A stretch of 64,000 nucleotides of DNA from NCBI GenBank assembly GCA_034231615.1, contig CM067315.1, positions 29,986,133 to 30,050,132 on the forward strand. Reading direction: 5' to 3'. The notes beneath the pieces are model-generated. The model ran no database searches. It was not told the origin of the DNA and saw nothing but the letters and a program-made list of their open reading frames with translations. Origin of the DNA: Meghimatium bilineatum. Lineage: Eukaryota; Mollusca; Gastropoda; Stylommatophora; Philomycidae. This document shows, piece by piece, positions 52,113 through 62,947 of the stretch; the first letter of the stretch is position 1; every line of letters begins with the position of its first letter. The position numbers were made by a program, and so were the translations under genes.

Positions 52113-53160
52113 ATGCCCGTGTATTGTTGGGCACCGAAATGTGAGCAATTAATGATACCACTATCACCTGAGATGTATGTGTACTATGGTGGACTAGTGA
52201 AATGTAATGTCCCAACCAAAAGAGAGTCAAAGTAAACCAGAAGCCATGCTGAAGATGGATGTGTGGGGCGGAACGAGAAAGACGCAAATATCGAGGTCAA
52301 GCTGTAAACCATGACCAAAAGCAGTTGTTCTCCAGAATCTACATTCTACTAATCTCCAGACTAAATTCTACTATTCTCCAGACTACATTCTACTAATCTC
52401 CAGACTACATTCTACTAATCTCCAGAATACATTCTACTAATCTCCAGAATACATTCTACTAATCTCCAGACTACATTCTATTAATCTCCAGACTACATTC
52501 TACTAAACTCCAGACTACATTCTACTAATCTCCAGAATACATTCTACTAATCTCCAGACTGCATTCTACTAATCTCCAGACTGCATTCTACTAATCTCCA
52601 GAATACATTCTACTTATCTCCAGACTAGATTCTACTAATCTCCAAACTGCATTCTACTAATCTCCAGAATCTACATTCTACTAATCTCCAGACTAAATTC
52701 TACTAATCTCCAGACTACATTCTACTAATCTCCAGACTACATTCTACTAATCTCCAGAATACATTCTACTAATCTCCAGAATACATTCTACTAATCTCCA
52801 GATTACATTCTATTAATCTCCAGACTACATTCTACTAATCTCCAGACTACATTCTACTAATCTCCAGAATACATTCTACTTATCTCTAGACTACATTCTA
52901 CTAATCTCCAGACTGCATTCTACTAATCTCCAGACTGCATTCTACTAATCTCCAGAATACATTCTACTTATCTTCAGACTACATTCTACTAATCTCCAAA
53001 CTGCATTCTACTAATCTCCAGACTACATTCTACTAATCTCCAGACTGCATTCTACTAATCTCCAGACTGCATTCTACTAATCTCCAGACTACATTCTACT
53101 AATCTCGGGCTACATTCTACTAATCTGCTGAACCTTGAACACGATCACAGAAGAAGAAGA
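52113..53160 (+). mobile_element. SINE-like family A copy with internal minisatellite
   Basis: The left part (52113-52325) is family A from TGCCCGTGTATTGTTGGGCA through GCCATGCTGAAGATGGATGT to AAGCTGTAAACCATGACC. The right part (53118-53160) is its end: CTAATCTGCTGAACCTTGAA, CACGATCACAGAAGAAGAAG. Between them, in the exact place of the ACTACATCCTGCTAAT segment, lies an array of about 36 units. So the array is an expansion inside the element. Confidence 0.92.
52325..53120. repeat. 22-bp minisatellite, about 36 units
   Basis: Unit CTCCAGACTACATTCTACTA plus AT, with A/C and G/A variants (CTCCAGAATACATT, CTGCATTCTAC). It matches the family A segment CTCCGGACTACATCCTGCTA plus AT in about 19 of 22 positions. 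Confidence 0.97.
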
Positions 53161-53169
53161 TTAACTACT

Positions 53170-53440
53170 GTCGTCTTTAGCGTTCGTTCTTAAGTTCCTA
53201 CAACTCAGCAGGATGTAATCCATAAAATGGAATGTGTCGTGTCATAGTTTTCAGCTTAGCTACAGTATCTGTGCAATTCCTTCTTTCACATCCGATTTAG
53301 CATGACTTCTTGGTCACATTGACTCTATATGGGAACCAATTCCACGCCATAACCTCCTGAGTCGCTTCTTACGACATATTTGGAAGGTAAACAGTGTTGC
53401 TATTATTTGCTCACATTTCTGACCCCGGAAACACAAGGAG
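53170..53440 (-). mobile_element. SINE-like family A copy, tail to tail with previous
   Basis: GTCTTTAGCGTTCGTTCTTA, CTCAGCAGGATGTAATCCAT, GTGTCATAGTTTTCAGCTTA, CATAACCTCCTGAGTCGCTT, GGAAGGTAAACAGTGTTGCT, GACCCCGGAAACACAAGG. Reverse orientation. Confidence 0.88.
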
Positions 53441-53472
53441 TGATGACTACTCTCACAAACTAGCTAAGAAAC

Positions 53473-53708
53473 AGAATTTATCGTAATCTGAATGTTCGAA
53501 TTTATCGTAATCTGAATGTGTTAGAATTTATCGTAATCTGAATGTTCGAATTTATCGTAATCTGAATGTGTTAGAATTTATCGTAATCTGAATGTGTTAG
53601 AATTTATCGTAATCTGAATGTGTTAGAATTTATCGTAATCTGAATGTGTTAGAATTTATCGTAATCTTAATGTGTTAGAATTTATCGTAATCTGAATGTG
53701 TTAGAATT
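53473..53708. repeat. 26-bp tandem repeat, about 9 units
   Basis: AATTTATCGTAATCTGAATG followed by TGTTAG or by TTCG (24-bp form); starts about 30 bp after the SINE's 5' end. Confidence 0.95.
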
Positions 53709-54225
53709 ATAGTTTTATTCCCTTGTTTTGCCATGCAATTTTTAATCAAATTTTAAAATGTTTTTTTTTTTTTACTTACAATGTGGTCAAAAACAGCTTT
53801 AATTATCTGGCATCCCTGATTCAAACTCGTCAACCAAAAATAATTCAATTCAAAACCTTGCTTATTCATTTGTCAATCGTTAACTCCCAAACCTGTGCTG
53901 CAACAGGATATATTCATCTTGTCAGCTAGCCATCCAGAGGATAACTACATCATTAAATCGAGGCCGATGTGCAGACCACCCCAGAGTTGCCAGCTAGAAA
54001 CTACTTAGATTGCGAAATTGGCATGATGTCTTAGGTAAATAAAATTAAAAAGTAAAATGCTGGCCACAAAGAAAATTTTGCAGAGGATTCAGAAATAAAT
54101 GTCGGAGAACTAAATGTAAATGAGTTTTGAAAATGGTTCGTTCTTCATTTTTATCATTGTGCCTAAGACATACAGACATTTTCTTCAATGTCCATTTTGC
54201 CAATTTTTTGCAATAAACAAAGACT
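53709..54225. other. No recognisable feature
   Basis: Nothing supported. Confidence 0.4.
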
Positions 54226-54227
54226 AC

Positions 54228-54475
54228 ATCTTCTTTAGCGTTCATTCTGAAACTCCTAGACACCGGAATTTTGTATTCCAGAGAGCTGAATGCATTGTGA
54301 TATGGTTTACAGCGTAGATGTGATATCTGCCGCTTTTGGTTTGATAAATCCGATTTCAACCTAGCCTCTGCGTAATTTTGAAAAATAGGATGCGACAGTC
54401 AACACCACCACACCTTCTTAATCGTTACTTACGATATGCTTGGAGGGAAGTATTGTCACTATTATTTGATCCAAT
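54228..54475 (-). mobile_element. SINE-like family A copy, diverged
   Basis: CTTCTTTAGCGTTCATTCTG, TATTCCAGAGAGCTGAATGC, TGTGATATCTGCCGCTTTTG, CTTAATCGTTACTTACGATA, TGGAGGGAAGTATTGTCACT in reverse family A order. Confidence 0.8.
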
Positions 54476-54995
54476 ATACGGTTCCTATAACACATAGATG
54501 CAGTAAAACAAAGTGAAAACTGGAAAAATGAATTAAGAATCTTTACCCACTTTAAAACTAATTTCAAGATACTTATACTGGTCACCCAAATAGTAGAGGT
54601 AATTGAAGCCGACCTGGACTACTAGACTATTGCCAATAGAAATGTGGACTTTATATACATACAAACAAACAAACAAATTAGAACGACATGTGTGTGTGTG
54701 TTTTAAATTAAACCGTATCCCCCAAATATGATTAAACAAAACAATCAACAGAGAAAGCTCAATCAGTAAAAAAAAACATACAAGAAAACACTATGAGATT
54801 CCAGGTATATCTTGACCCTGGTCACCGTCATCACACCCATCAGGTAGTCTCTATATTCAAATAGATACCACGCTTGGCTACCAACGAATCGTTGATATCG
54901 GACATGTACTGAAAAATTGAATGATACTACACGTATAAATACAAATATAGGTACAAGATGGCAAATGAAAAAGAGGACGACTAAGAAATACTTTT
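54476..54995. other. No recognisable feature
   Basis: Nothing supported. Confidence 0.4.
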
Positions 54996-54999
54996 CGCA

Positions 55000-55215
55000 G
55001 CTTACTGTGTCGAGATTGCCCTTGTCCAATCTGACGAGGCTTACTGTGTCGAGATTGCCCTTGTCCAATCTGACGAGGCTTACTGTGTTGAGATTGCCAT
55101 TGTCCAATCTGACGAGGCTTACTGTGTTGAGATTGCCATTGTACAATCTGACGAGGCTTACTGTGTTGACACTGTCCTTGTCCAATCTGACGAGACTTGC
55201 TTGTGTTGAGACTGC
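55000..55215. repeat. 39-bp tandem repeat, about 5.5 units
   Basis: GAGGCTTACTGTGTCGAGAT, TGCCCTTGTCCAATCTGAC; the period of 13 codons leaves frames open on both strands (RLPLSNLTRLTV-type and LVRLDNGNLNTVS-type). Artefact, not a gene, as far as the sequence shows. Confidence 0.93.
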
Positions 55216-55519
55216 CCGTGTTTATTGTATTAGTTTCAAGTTCAGTAAGCTGTATTCCAGTTTTAATTCTCTAGCAAAACAAAATAGATTCTCTCAGCTA
55301 TTATAGTCATCTGGACGTACTGGTGTCATCCTTCCAACTGCTTCTTTTCGACTGTACCGTGATTTTAATTGGCTGCTGACGTAAATGTTACACAAAGTAA
55401 CTAATGAATATACGGAAAAATATAAATTGTGCTTTAACTGAATGATGATTCTTGATTCTTCATTAGGAACAAGCGTCACAGCACTGGGGGAATTCCCATA
55501 TAAGCTCTGCTTGTCGTTC

Positions 55520-56010
55520 CGTCAGCCATCTAAAAGTGTATAAGCTCAGTGTCCAAGTCAGTTGCTGATTGCGCGTTCTTCTGATATTTCCGGAGAGGGA
55601 GCACTTTCTCCCATCACATCTAGTCACTCCTATTTCTACCATTCTCTGAATATGTACATTGTCACGTTTTACTTCCTACTCGTCTTCTCGTAGGGTATCC
55701 ATGACTACTCTAATCAAGTCAATCCTGTCTCTTCGTATCTCGGTGCCGTTCATTGACGCGTTACCAGCCAACACATCGGCTCTTTCGTTTCCCCTGACCC
55801 CAGCATGACCAGGACAGTAAATCCATGTAATGCTCTGCGCATTGTCGAGAAGAGTAACTCACTCAGTTCTGATAACACACGTTTCTATCTTGCGCAGCAT
55901 ACTTTGAGAGTCCGATAAAATCACTGAGTCTGTTGGTGGTTAAGTCGCAAGCCAAGTGAGAGCTGCTGTCAACGCTTATATTTCCATTCTCATAGCAGTA
56001 TTTCTATTCA
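55520..56010 (-). mobile_element. I-like/jockey-like LINE RNase H remnant
   Basis: Minus-strand translation: AALTWLAT, stop, PPTDSVILSDSQSMLRKIET, stop, TLLDNAQSITWIYCPGHAGV, RGNERADVLAGNASMNGTEI. SDS and WxxCPGHxGVxGNERAD are RNase H signatures of LINEs common in molluscs. Two in-frame stops in about 90 codons show decay. No RT is found upstream (56010-56300). Confidence 0.85.
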
Positions 56011-56304
56011 CACTTGAAAGATGAAGTCGATGCCACTATATAATAGACGAAGGACTGGAACAAAATAATGGTATGATCAAACAATAAATAGAACAGGGCT
56101 AAGAGAAATGTTTGAAGGCTATCCGAACTCAAACTGATAAGAAGGCTTTTAGTCTTGGGTCGTGAACGTTTCAGGGAAAGATAATCCAGTTTTCTCTGGT
56201 AAGGTGACGAAAAATCGCGAACTAAGCTCTAGAAGCAAACAAATGTTGTCGTACGCGGGTACACTGTGGTTAAATCCATTGAAGAAGTTACAGAGGGTGT
56301 TGAC

Positions 56305-57130
56305 TTGTTTGGTGGGTATTTGCCGATCTAGCTAGGTGTTGGGTGGGTATTTGCCGATCTAGCTAGGTGTTGGGTGGGTATTTGCCGATCTAACTGTTGT
56401 TTAGTGGGTATTTGAAGATCTAACTGTTGTTTAGTGGGTATTTGAAGATCTAACTGCTGTTTAGTGGGTATTTGAAGATCCAACTGTTGTTTAGTGGGTA
56501 TTTGACGATCTAACTGTTGTTTAGTGGGTATTTGAAGATCTAACTGTGGTTTAGTGGGTATTTGAAGATCTAACTGTTGTTTAGTGGGTATTTGAAGATC
56601 TAACTGTTGTTTAGTGGGTATTTGAGGATCTAACTGTAGTTTAGTGGGTATTTAAAGATCTAACTGTTGTTTAGTGGGTATTTGAAGATCTAACTGCTGT
56701 TTAGTGGGTATTTGAAGATCTAACTGCTGTTTAGTGGGTATTTGAAGATCCAACTGTTGTTTAGTGGGTATTTGACGATCTAACTGTTGTTTAGTGGGTA
56801 TTTGAAGATCTAACTGTGGTTTAGTGGGTATTTGAAGATCTAACTGTTGTTTAGTGGGTATTTGAAGATCTAACTGTTGTTTAGTGGGTATTTGAGGATC
56901 TAACTGTAGTTTAGTGGGTATTTAAAGATCTAACTGTTGTTTAGTGGGTATTTGAAGATCTAACTGCTGTTTAGTGGGTATTTGAAGATCTAACTGCTGT
57001 TTAGTGGGTATTTGAAGATCTAACTGTAGTTTAGTGGGTATTTAAAGATCTAACTGTTGTTTAGTGGGTATTTGAAGATCTAACTGCTGTTTAGTGGGTA
57101 TTTGAAGATCTAACTGTTGTTTAGTGGGTA
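56305..57130. repeat. 30-bp minisatellite with 270-bp higher-order period
   Basis: About 27 units of TTTAGTGGGTATTTGAAGAT, CTAACTGTTG. Nine consecutive units with a distinctive set of variants (CAACTG, GACGATC, GTGGTT, GAGGATC, GTAGTT/TTAAAG, GCTG, GCTG) at 56481-56750 recur in the same order at 56751-57020. I see no difference between the two blocks. Confidence 0.95.
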
Positions 57131-57177
57131 TTTGATGGCCTAAGACGAAGGTGAGTTATAAGATGATCTAGTAAGGT

Positions 57178-57680
57178 GTTCATCTTCATTCTCATAATCC
57201 TGCAGATTACAACAAGTAACATGTAGCACAAAGAAAGGAATGCTTTGTGTCATGGTTTACAACTTAATCGCAAAAACTCGCCTTGACAAACAACTTCAGC
57301 GTGACCTCTGGATTACCTATATGGAATTACCCATATATCCCTATATTACCTCTTAACCGCTATATGGAATGGATATCCAGCATCAACCAAACATCACCTT
57401 GGTTGCTTTTACACACCGGAGTCGGATGTGTTGGGCCAGTGGAACAAATAAACAACAACACAGCTCATTTCCCACCTCTGGACTACTTTCTGCTGAAAAT
57501 ATAGTAGAAACATTCTGCTACAAGAGAGATCTAGTAGAAACATCCTGTTGCAAAAGAGATATGATGGGAATTTGAGAACAAACGCAAAAAAGAAACACGA
57601 AAAAATTGCATCTTACGGCATGTTCGCAGGTAACATTGTTGTTATTCTTTGTTCAAATGTCGGGACATGGCAACTTACCT
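57178..57680 (-). mobile_element. SINE-like family A copy split by a family B insertion
   Basis: 57178-57405 holds the distal and middle A parts in reverse (CATTCTCATAATCCTGCAGA, TGTCATGGTTTACAACTTAA). 57628-57680 holds its other end (CTTACGGCATGTTCGCAGGT, TTGTTATTCTTTGTTC, GGACATGGCAAC). The B element at 57412-57595 sits between. TTGCTTTTA before and TTGCATCTTA after it may be an imperfect target duplication. Confidence 0.8.
57412..57595 (+). mobile_element. SINE-like family B copy with internal dimer
   Basis: ACCGGAGTCGGATGTGTTGG, GCCAGTGGAACAAATAAACA, CCACCTCTGGACTACTTTCT, TGATGGGAATTTGAGAACAA, ACGCAAAAAAGAAAC. Within it a 30-bp segment is present twice in a row: ATATAGTAGAAACATTCTGC and ATCTAGTAGAAACATCCTGT, each followed by a CAAGAGAG-like end. 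Confidence 0.88.
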
Positions 57681-58355
57681 GATTGCAACAAAGAAACAAA
57701 CGTCAAGCATTTCTTTTGTCAGAACATAGACTCCTCCTAGTACAGTTATAAGAACTGTATATATATATATATATATATCAATAATAATAATAATGTATAT
57801 ATAATGCACATAATGGGAGTCCGAGAACGGAAGGAAAGTTTATATTCTTTCAGAATATAACAAAGAAAAGATAAATGTATGACTGAATAAATAAGACTAA
57901 TTCGTTAACAAATGACAAGAAAATAGCATAGCAATCGTCACCTGAACTAAGAATTGTGATAGAAGATTGAGGACAAAGCTAGGGGAACCTAACTACCAAA
58001 TGTTGACAATGCCAATGTGGGCTTGTCAACAGTGACATTCAACTTTCACTAGCTCCTAGATAAGAGAACATTAATCTGAAAATTTTAAAATAAGGAAGCT
58101 CGGTCTAGCCAAAGAAATAGTTTCATGTGTTCCTCTCTGGAATCTGTTTCGCTACAATATTTACTTTCGTTGTTTCGATATAGCGCATTCACAGTTTAAC
58201 TGTGCCGCTATGTGGATTTGTAAGATTATCTAGTATTAATGCTGTGATTTACTTAATTTCCTTTGAGTTTCAGAAACAAACATTTCCAAAGTTGAAATTT
58301 TGTGTGTGTGAGACACACTGTATTCTTCTTGTCTACCGCGTTCTTTCTCAGTGAG
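57681..58355. other. AT-rich, short (TA)n and (ATA)n runs
   Basis: Short microsatellites at about 57757-57795. Nothing else supported. Confidence 0.5.
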
Positions 58356-58735
58356 TTAGTAACGAAGGAATTAACTAACTTGCTAACTAGCCAGCTAGCT
58401 TACTGTGTAACAAACTAACCAACACATACACTAACGAACTAATTAACTTATTTACTAACAAACAATAAACTAACCAACTAACAACTAACTAACTAATGTA
58501 CTAGCTGTGTTACTAATTAACTAAATTTAATACTTTAGTAATTTTACTAATTTACTAATTTTACTAAATTTAATAATTAACTGCTGTTGTGGTTTGTTTT
58601 TGGCTGGTGTGGCTTATATTGGATTGGTATAGTAAACTAACTAACTAGCAAACTAACAACAAGTAAACTAATTAACAATAAACTAACTAACAAATCAATT
58701 AAATAACTAACGATCTAACTAATTAATTAACTTAG
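58356..58735. repeat. Degenerate (AACT)n region
   Basis: Irregular AACTAACTAACAAACTAACC-like sequence on both sides of a short unique stretch (58575-58630). Confidence 0.8.
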
Positions 58736-58739
58736 TGAC

Positions 58740-59390
58740 ACTATTTACTTTCGTATCTGTGTTGCTACAGCCCACACCTAATCATTGATCTTCTCTGTAT
58801 TTCTGGAAACCAATTCGTAAAACAATAAAAGATTGAAACCACACAGACGTGAGGTAAAGCGTTAAATTAAGATGAGGCGCAAAAGAAAAGGATAAAATAC
58901 TCTTACTGGATGTCACACTGACACAATACATGCAATATATTGCCGGAACCCCATTAAAATCAATTCTCAAATGTAACAGCACCTTGAATATGATATAGAC
59001 ATATTATGCGTATTTATGAAATAAAAACAGTCATAAAAATAGATACATGAGTTAAGAGCAGAGCTCATGTACAGTTAATCCAATCTCCACATGTGGTGAC
59101 ATAAGGAAGCCGTTTCCACTTCAGAATACTTCGAAGACATCTTTACTTTTGTTGTATCTAAACGTCTAACACGACAGCCTGAAAGCTTTGGTTCTACCTG
59201 GGGTATTATTCGTCTGTCGCTATCATTGAGCTAATGGTTTGGAAAGTGTCAGACACATCGATGCTAGAGTTACATTATGCTCCTGTTGTGAAACTTATTT
59301 GTCTACTTGTCGATTATGAACACAAATATATCGAAAAGTGTGATGATCGGTTTGTTGTGGGGAAGACTATATGGAAATTGTCTATGATAT
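58740..59390. other. No recognisable feature
   Basis: Nothing supported. Confidence 0.4.
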
Positions 59391-59393
59391 GAA

Positions 59394-59466
59394 AATTACA
59401 TGGCGTATTGGTTATGTCGTTCGGTTTGTGCTCAAGAGATCGCGGGTTCGAATCCGGCTCGCACTT
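59394..59466 (+). other. tRNA-like sequence with A and B boxes
   Basis: TGGCGTATTGG at 59401-59411 fits the Pol III A-box except at one position. GGTTCGAATCC at 59445-59455 is a perfect B-box. They are 44 bp apart, as in tRNA genes. GCGGG and CCGGC around TTCGAAT form a T-arm with one mismatch. The outer 7-bp acceptor ends barely pair, so it is a decayed tRNA gene or the head of a tRNA-derived SINE rather than a working tRNA. Confidence 0.55.
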
Positions 59467-59625
59467 GTTTATAAAGTGGATTGTTTTAAAAGCATTCCTG
59501 TTAATTATCGTGTGAATCGACTACGTGCGCTATGAGCAATGCTTTCGGCAAGCAGCGTACCGCTTCGTTGAGAGGGACGAAGTATATATCGAACAACGCT
59601 AGTACAATAGGTCAATCCTCTACGC

Positions 59626-59981
59626 CAGGGGTGGGCAAACTACGGCGCGCGGGCCGCATGCGGCCCGCCATTGGATATTTTGCGGCCCTCAAACACATTT
59701 TTAAATACACGAGCATTGTTAAAATATTTGCAAAACCTTTTATGCATATTAGAAAATATACTGTTATAGCGTAAGTCTGTTAGAAATGTAATTTATTTCA
59801 GAAGTTATCTACATTATGTAAAACTACCTTTCTTTACAATAAAAATATTTGATTGATTACTTACCGAGAATTTTAAACAAAAACATACATAATATTATAT
59901 GCGACAGTATATATTATTAAAGCTATAATAGCTTTACAATTTTCAATGCGACCCTCTGCACAAAAAGTTTGCCCACCCCTG
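59626..59981. mobile_element. hAT MITE with perfect TIRs and 8-bp TSD
   Basis: Starts CAGGGGTGGGCAAACT and ends with its exact inverse AGTTTGCCCACCCCTG, 16-bp terminal inverted repeats. CTCTACGC flanks it at 59618-59625 and 59982-59989, a perfect 8-bp target duplication, the hallmark of hAT transposons. The 356-bp interior (GCGCGGGCCGCATGCGGCCC near the left end, then AT-rich) has no transposase, so it is non-autonomous and depends on a hAT transposase elsewhere. Undamaged ends suggest a fairly recent insertion. Confidence 0.95.
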
Positions 59982-59989
59982 CTCTACGC

Positions 59990-60465
59990 ATTTTGAATCA
60001 TTTTTGTTCATGATACGCGCCGGGAGAACTGGTATATCAACCAATTGGGTTAATTATAGCTTTTTTTTAAATTTAACATCTGCAATACCTGCGTGTAGCT
60101 TCATGATATCGTTTGTCAGTTTTGTCCATGTTTCCTTGATATTCTCTCTGGACCAAAATGGGTGAGCTCATGGACCGTTGGATTAGAAACCATATCCTGT
60201 CAATTTTATGTTTGTTTCCTTTCACCTCTATGCTTCTAGTTTTTTTTTACATTTCTGATTATCATTTATACTCTCTCGAGCTTCCGGAATTTAACCCTCT
60301 TAGCTTGGTTATGCAATCATGTAGTCATTCATTTGTCGTCTTATCCTATATTGTTGTTACGATATAGGTATTTCGTCGAAACGTCGATTTTGTGTGTTAT
60401 CCTGCGTGTTTCCAGTGATTAGAAAAACCCCATACCATTTTTTCAAGTTTCGCCAGTAATGTAAA
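59990..60465. other. Unassigned; one fold-back arm
   Basis: GTCGAAACGTCGATTTTGTG at about 60373 matches one arm of the fold-back element at 18020. The rest is unassigned. Confidence 0.45.
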
Positions 60466-60467
60466 AG

Positions 60468-60594
60468 GAAAATGTTAGGAAAATAGTCCTTAATTAAATA
60501 AATGTTTAGGGAAATTGTCCTTAATAATATAGAGTTAGGGAAATTGTCCTTAATGATATAGAGTTAGGGACATTTCCTTAATGAAATAGAGTTG
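60468..60594. repeat. 30-bp tandem repeat, about 4 units
   Basis: Units contain GTTAGGGAAATTGTCCTTAA and TGATATAGA. Confidence 0.93.
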
Positions 60595-61460
60595 CGTGGA
60601 AATGAGCATTAGTTCAGCCAACAGAGACTGAAAACTATGACTGGATAGTCCGTTCTATTAACCAGGATACCACGCACAAATAATTAACGTCTACAATATT
60701 ATACCTACTGGCTAATAAGAAATTCAGACTTCTTAATGGCTCATTTGACTATTATCTTGACTTCCATTGTCCGTCACACAAAATGTAACCATAATGCCCA
60801 ATGAAAATCACAGGAATAATCTAATGAATCATTAAGAAGGCTACATTTCTCATTAAACAGTAGGTCTCATATCGTAGACAGCCATGTACAAACACAATTG
60901 AAAGGAATCAAATGTTGATGAATATGAAACAGGGAATAAGTAAATTCTGATGTAATATTAAATGTATATATAAGTAGTCATGCCGGGGCGCATAACCAAT
61001 AAACATATTGGGCGGTTGAAACCACTTGACGCTATGTGTGGCGTTCCGAACTATACCCGTTACGCCGTACAAACATCTAATAGAAAGCACATTACACTGT
61101 ACAAACAATCCAATAGAAATAAACAGACGACGGAATTGTCAGTAACTACAGAGAAGAAAACCGGTTGTTGTAAATATCAAGAATGTGGCTGTGACACAGT
61201 CTACTGGAAACGTGACTTATCTTTGACCAGGTGCACTGAAGCCTAGTCTAAATGTAAATAGGACAAAGGCTTCTCAGATTTCAAAGGGTGTTGATAAAAA
61301 TGTACACGGCAATGTATCATATGTGAATGGAAACAGTTCGATTCTTGATGATCCAACAGCAACATATTTTGAGGTAAATCAACGCTTTCTCGATAATGAT
61401 GTATTTTGTTTGGAAACCTAGGTAGTGTTAACGATATAGCTCCTGTAGACTTGTGAGAGA
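60595..61460. other. Mostly unassigned
   Basis: CCAATGAAAATCACAGGAAT at about 60799 is a family D arm. An 88-codon frame (60980-61246) has no motif I recognise. Confidence 0.4.
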
Positions 61461-61463
61461 CAG

Positions 61464-61500
61464 AGAAAAGGAGAGAGAGAGAGAGAGAAATAGAGAGAGC
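61464..61500. repeat. (GA)n microsatellite
   Basis: GAGAGAGAGAGAGAGA with interruptions. Confidence 0.9.
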
Positions 61501-61784
61501 TGTTTGTCAGCTTTAATATACCAGCAATCATTAAAAAATGCACCATTAAGCTTAGGAATTTTGTGTGCTGAATTTAAAATTAACGACGTCCCTGCATTCG
61601 TTTTTTTAAACCTTAGTGTAGGCACCTGCTTCGTTGACGGTCCTGAATTTGTTAAAGTTTTTTTTTCAATTTGCATCACTGATGAACCCCTTCAATGTTA
61701 CCAATTGATGTATTTAAAGTAAAAGTATGATATTAGTGTCATGTGTAGTATGCATATTTGGGGTTAAATCACACGGGCTGTTCT
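61501..61784. other. No recognisable feature
   Basis: Nothing supported. Confidence 0.4.
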
Positions 61785-61785
61785 C

Positions 61786-62053
61786 TTCAGTATGTTCCCC
61801 GGGCCAGAACGAGGAAACAAAGAGTGGTGACGCTGTTATTTGCGTTGAATGCTGTGAGAAACCAATAAGGAGATTTTGGGAGTGAGTTAGGGTGTCACAT
61901 CCTATAAAGTATTAACGTGACAGAAACCATGCTGAAGTCGGATGTTTCATTTCCAAAACCGCAGGTTTCTCAGTCAAACTGTAAACCACAATACATTCCG
62001 TTGTGTGAATAACATCCTAATATATGTAGGAGTTTGAGAACGACCATTGATGA
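61786..62053 (+). mobile_element. SINE-like family A copy
   Basis: TTCCCCGGGCCAGAACGAGG, GAAACCAATAAGGAGATTTT, ACCATGCTGAAGTCGGATGT, AACATCCTAATATATGTAGG, AGTTTGAGAACGACCATTGA and a TGAAAAATAA end in place of the GAA tail. Confidence 0.85.
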
Positions 62054-62054
62054 A

Positions 62055-62655
62055 AAATAATCCACAACTAGCCACGTCTATCTCATCTCTCTCTCTCTCC
62101 AGATATATCATCCACAACTAGCTATCTCCTTCTCTCAAACTATACAATCCACAACTAGCTATCTTCCTCTCTCCAACTATATCATCCACAACTAGATATC
62201 TCCCTCTCTCCATATCATCCACAACTAGCTATCTTCCTCTCTTCAACTATATCATCCACAACTAGCTATCTCCCTCTCTCCAACTTTATCATCCACAACT
62301 AGCTATCTCCCTCTCTCCAACTATATCACCCACAATCAGCTATCTCCCTCTCTCCAACTATATCATCCACAATCAGCTATCTCCCTCTCTCCAAATATAT
62401 CATCCACAGCTATCTATCTCCCTCTCTCCAACTATATCTTCCACAACCAGCTATCTCCCTCTCTCCAACTATATCATCCACAACTAGCTATCTCCCTCTC
62501 TCCATATCATCCACAACCAGCTATCTCCCTCTCTCCAACTATATCATCCACAACCAGCTATCTACCTCTCTCCAACTATATCATCCACAACTCTAGCTAT
62601 CTCCCTCTCTCCAACTATATCATCCCCAGCTAGCTATCTATCTCTCTATCCAAAT
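62055..62655. repeat. 37-bp minisatellite, about 16 units
   Basis: Units contain ATCATCCACAACTAGCTATC and TCCCTCTCTCCAACTAT; shortened units (CTCCATATCATCC) occur twice. It begins directly after the SINE end. Confidence 0.96.
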
Positions 62656-62659
62656 ATAT

Positions 62660-62940
62660 TCTACATAACTGCACTAAATCCCCTCTGAAATTGACTAATA
62701 GTTCTGCCAACGAGACAATTCAGCTTGTCTTCCTTAAATATGAAACATCGGCTAGAAACGATGAAGATAGGAACAAAAGAAATGATATATCTCATTGTCA
62801 AAAATTAACAAATGTTATGTATATCATCCAGTTTAGCCCGTTGTTAAGTCAGCCGTTTTGAATGATGACAATGCTAGGATCCTGGAAGCGATAGGTAAGG
62901 AATTTGTTTCACTTCGTCATAAACATTAACATGGAAAATC
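62660..62940. other. No recognisable feature
   Basis: Nothing supported. Confidence 0.4.
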
Positions 62941-62947
62941 TCTGAAT

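Noticed and set aside
54763-55306. Leucine-rich-repeat-like frame (RLPLSNLTRLTV repeats)
   Set aside because: The 39-bp repeat gives open frames on both strands; spacing of leucines does not match a true LRR, and there is no cap or flanking unique sequence.
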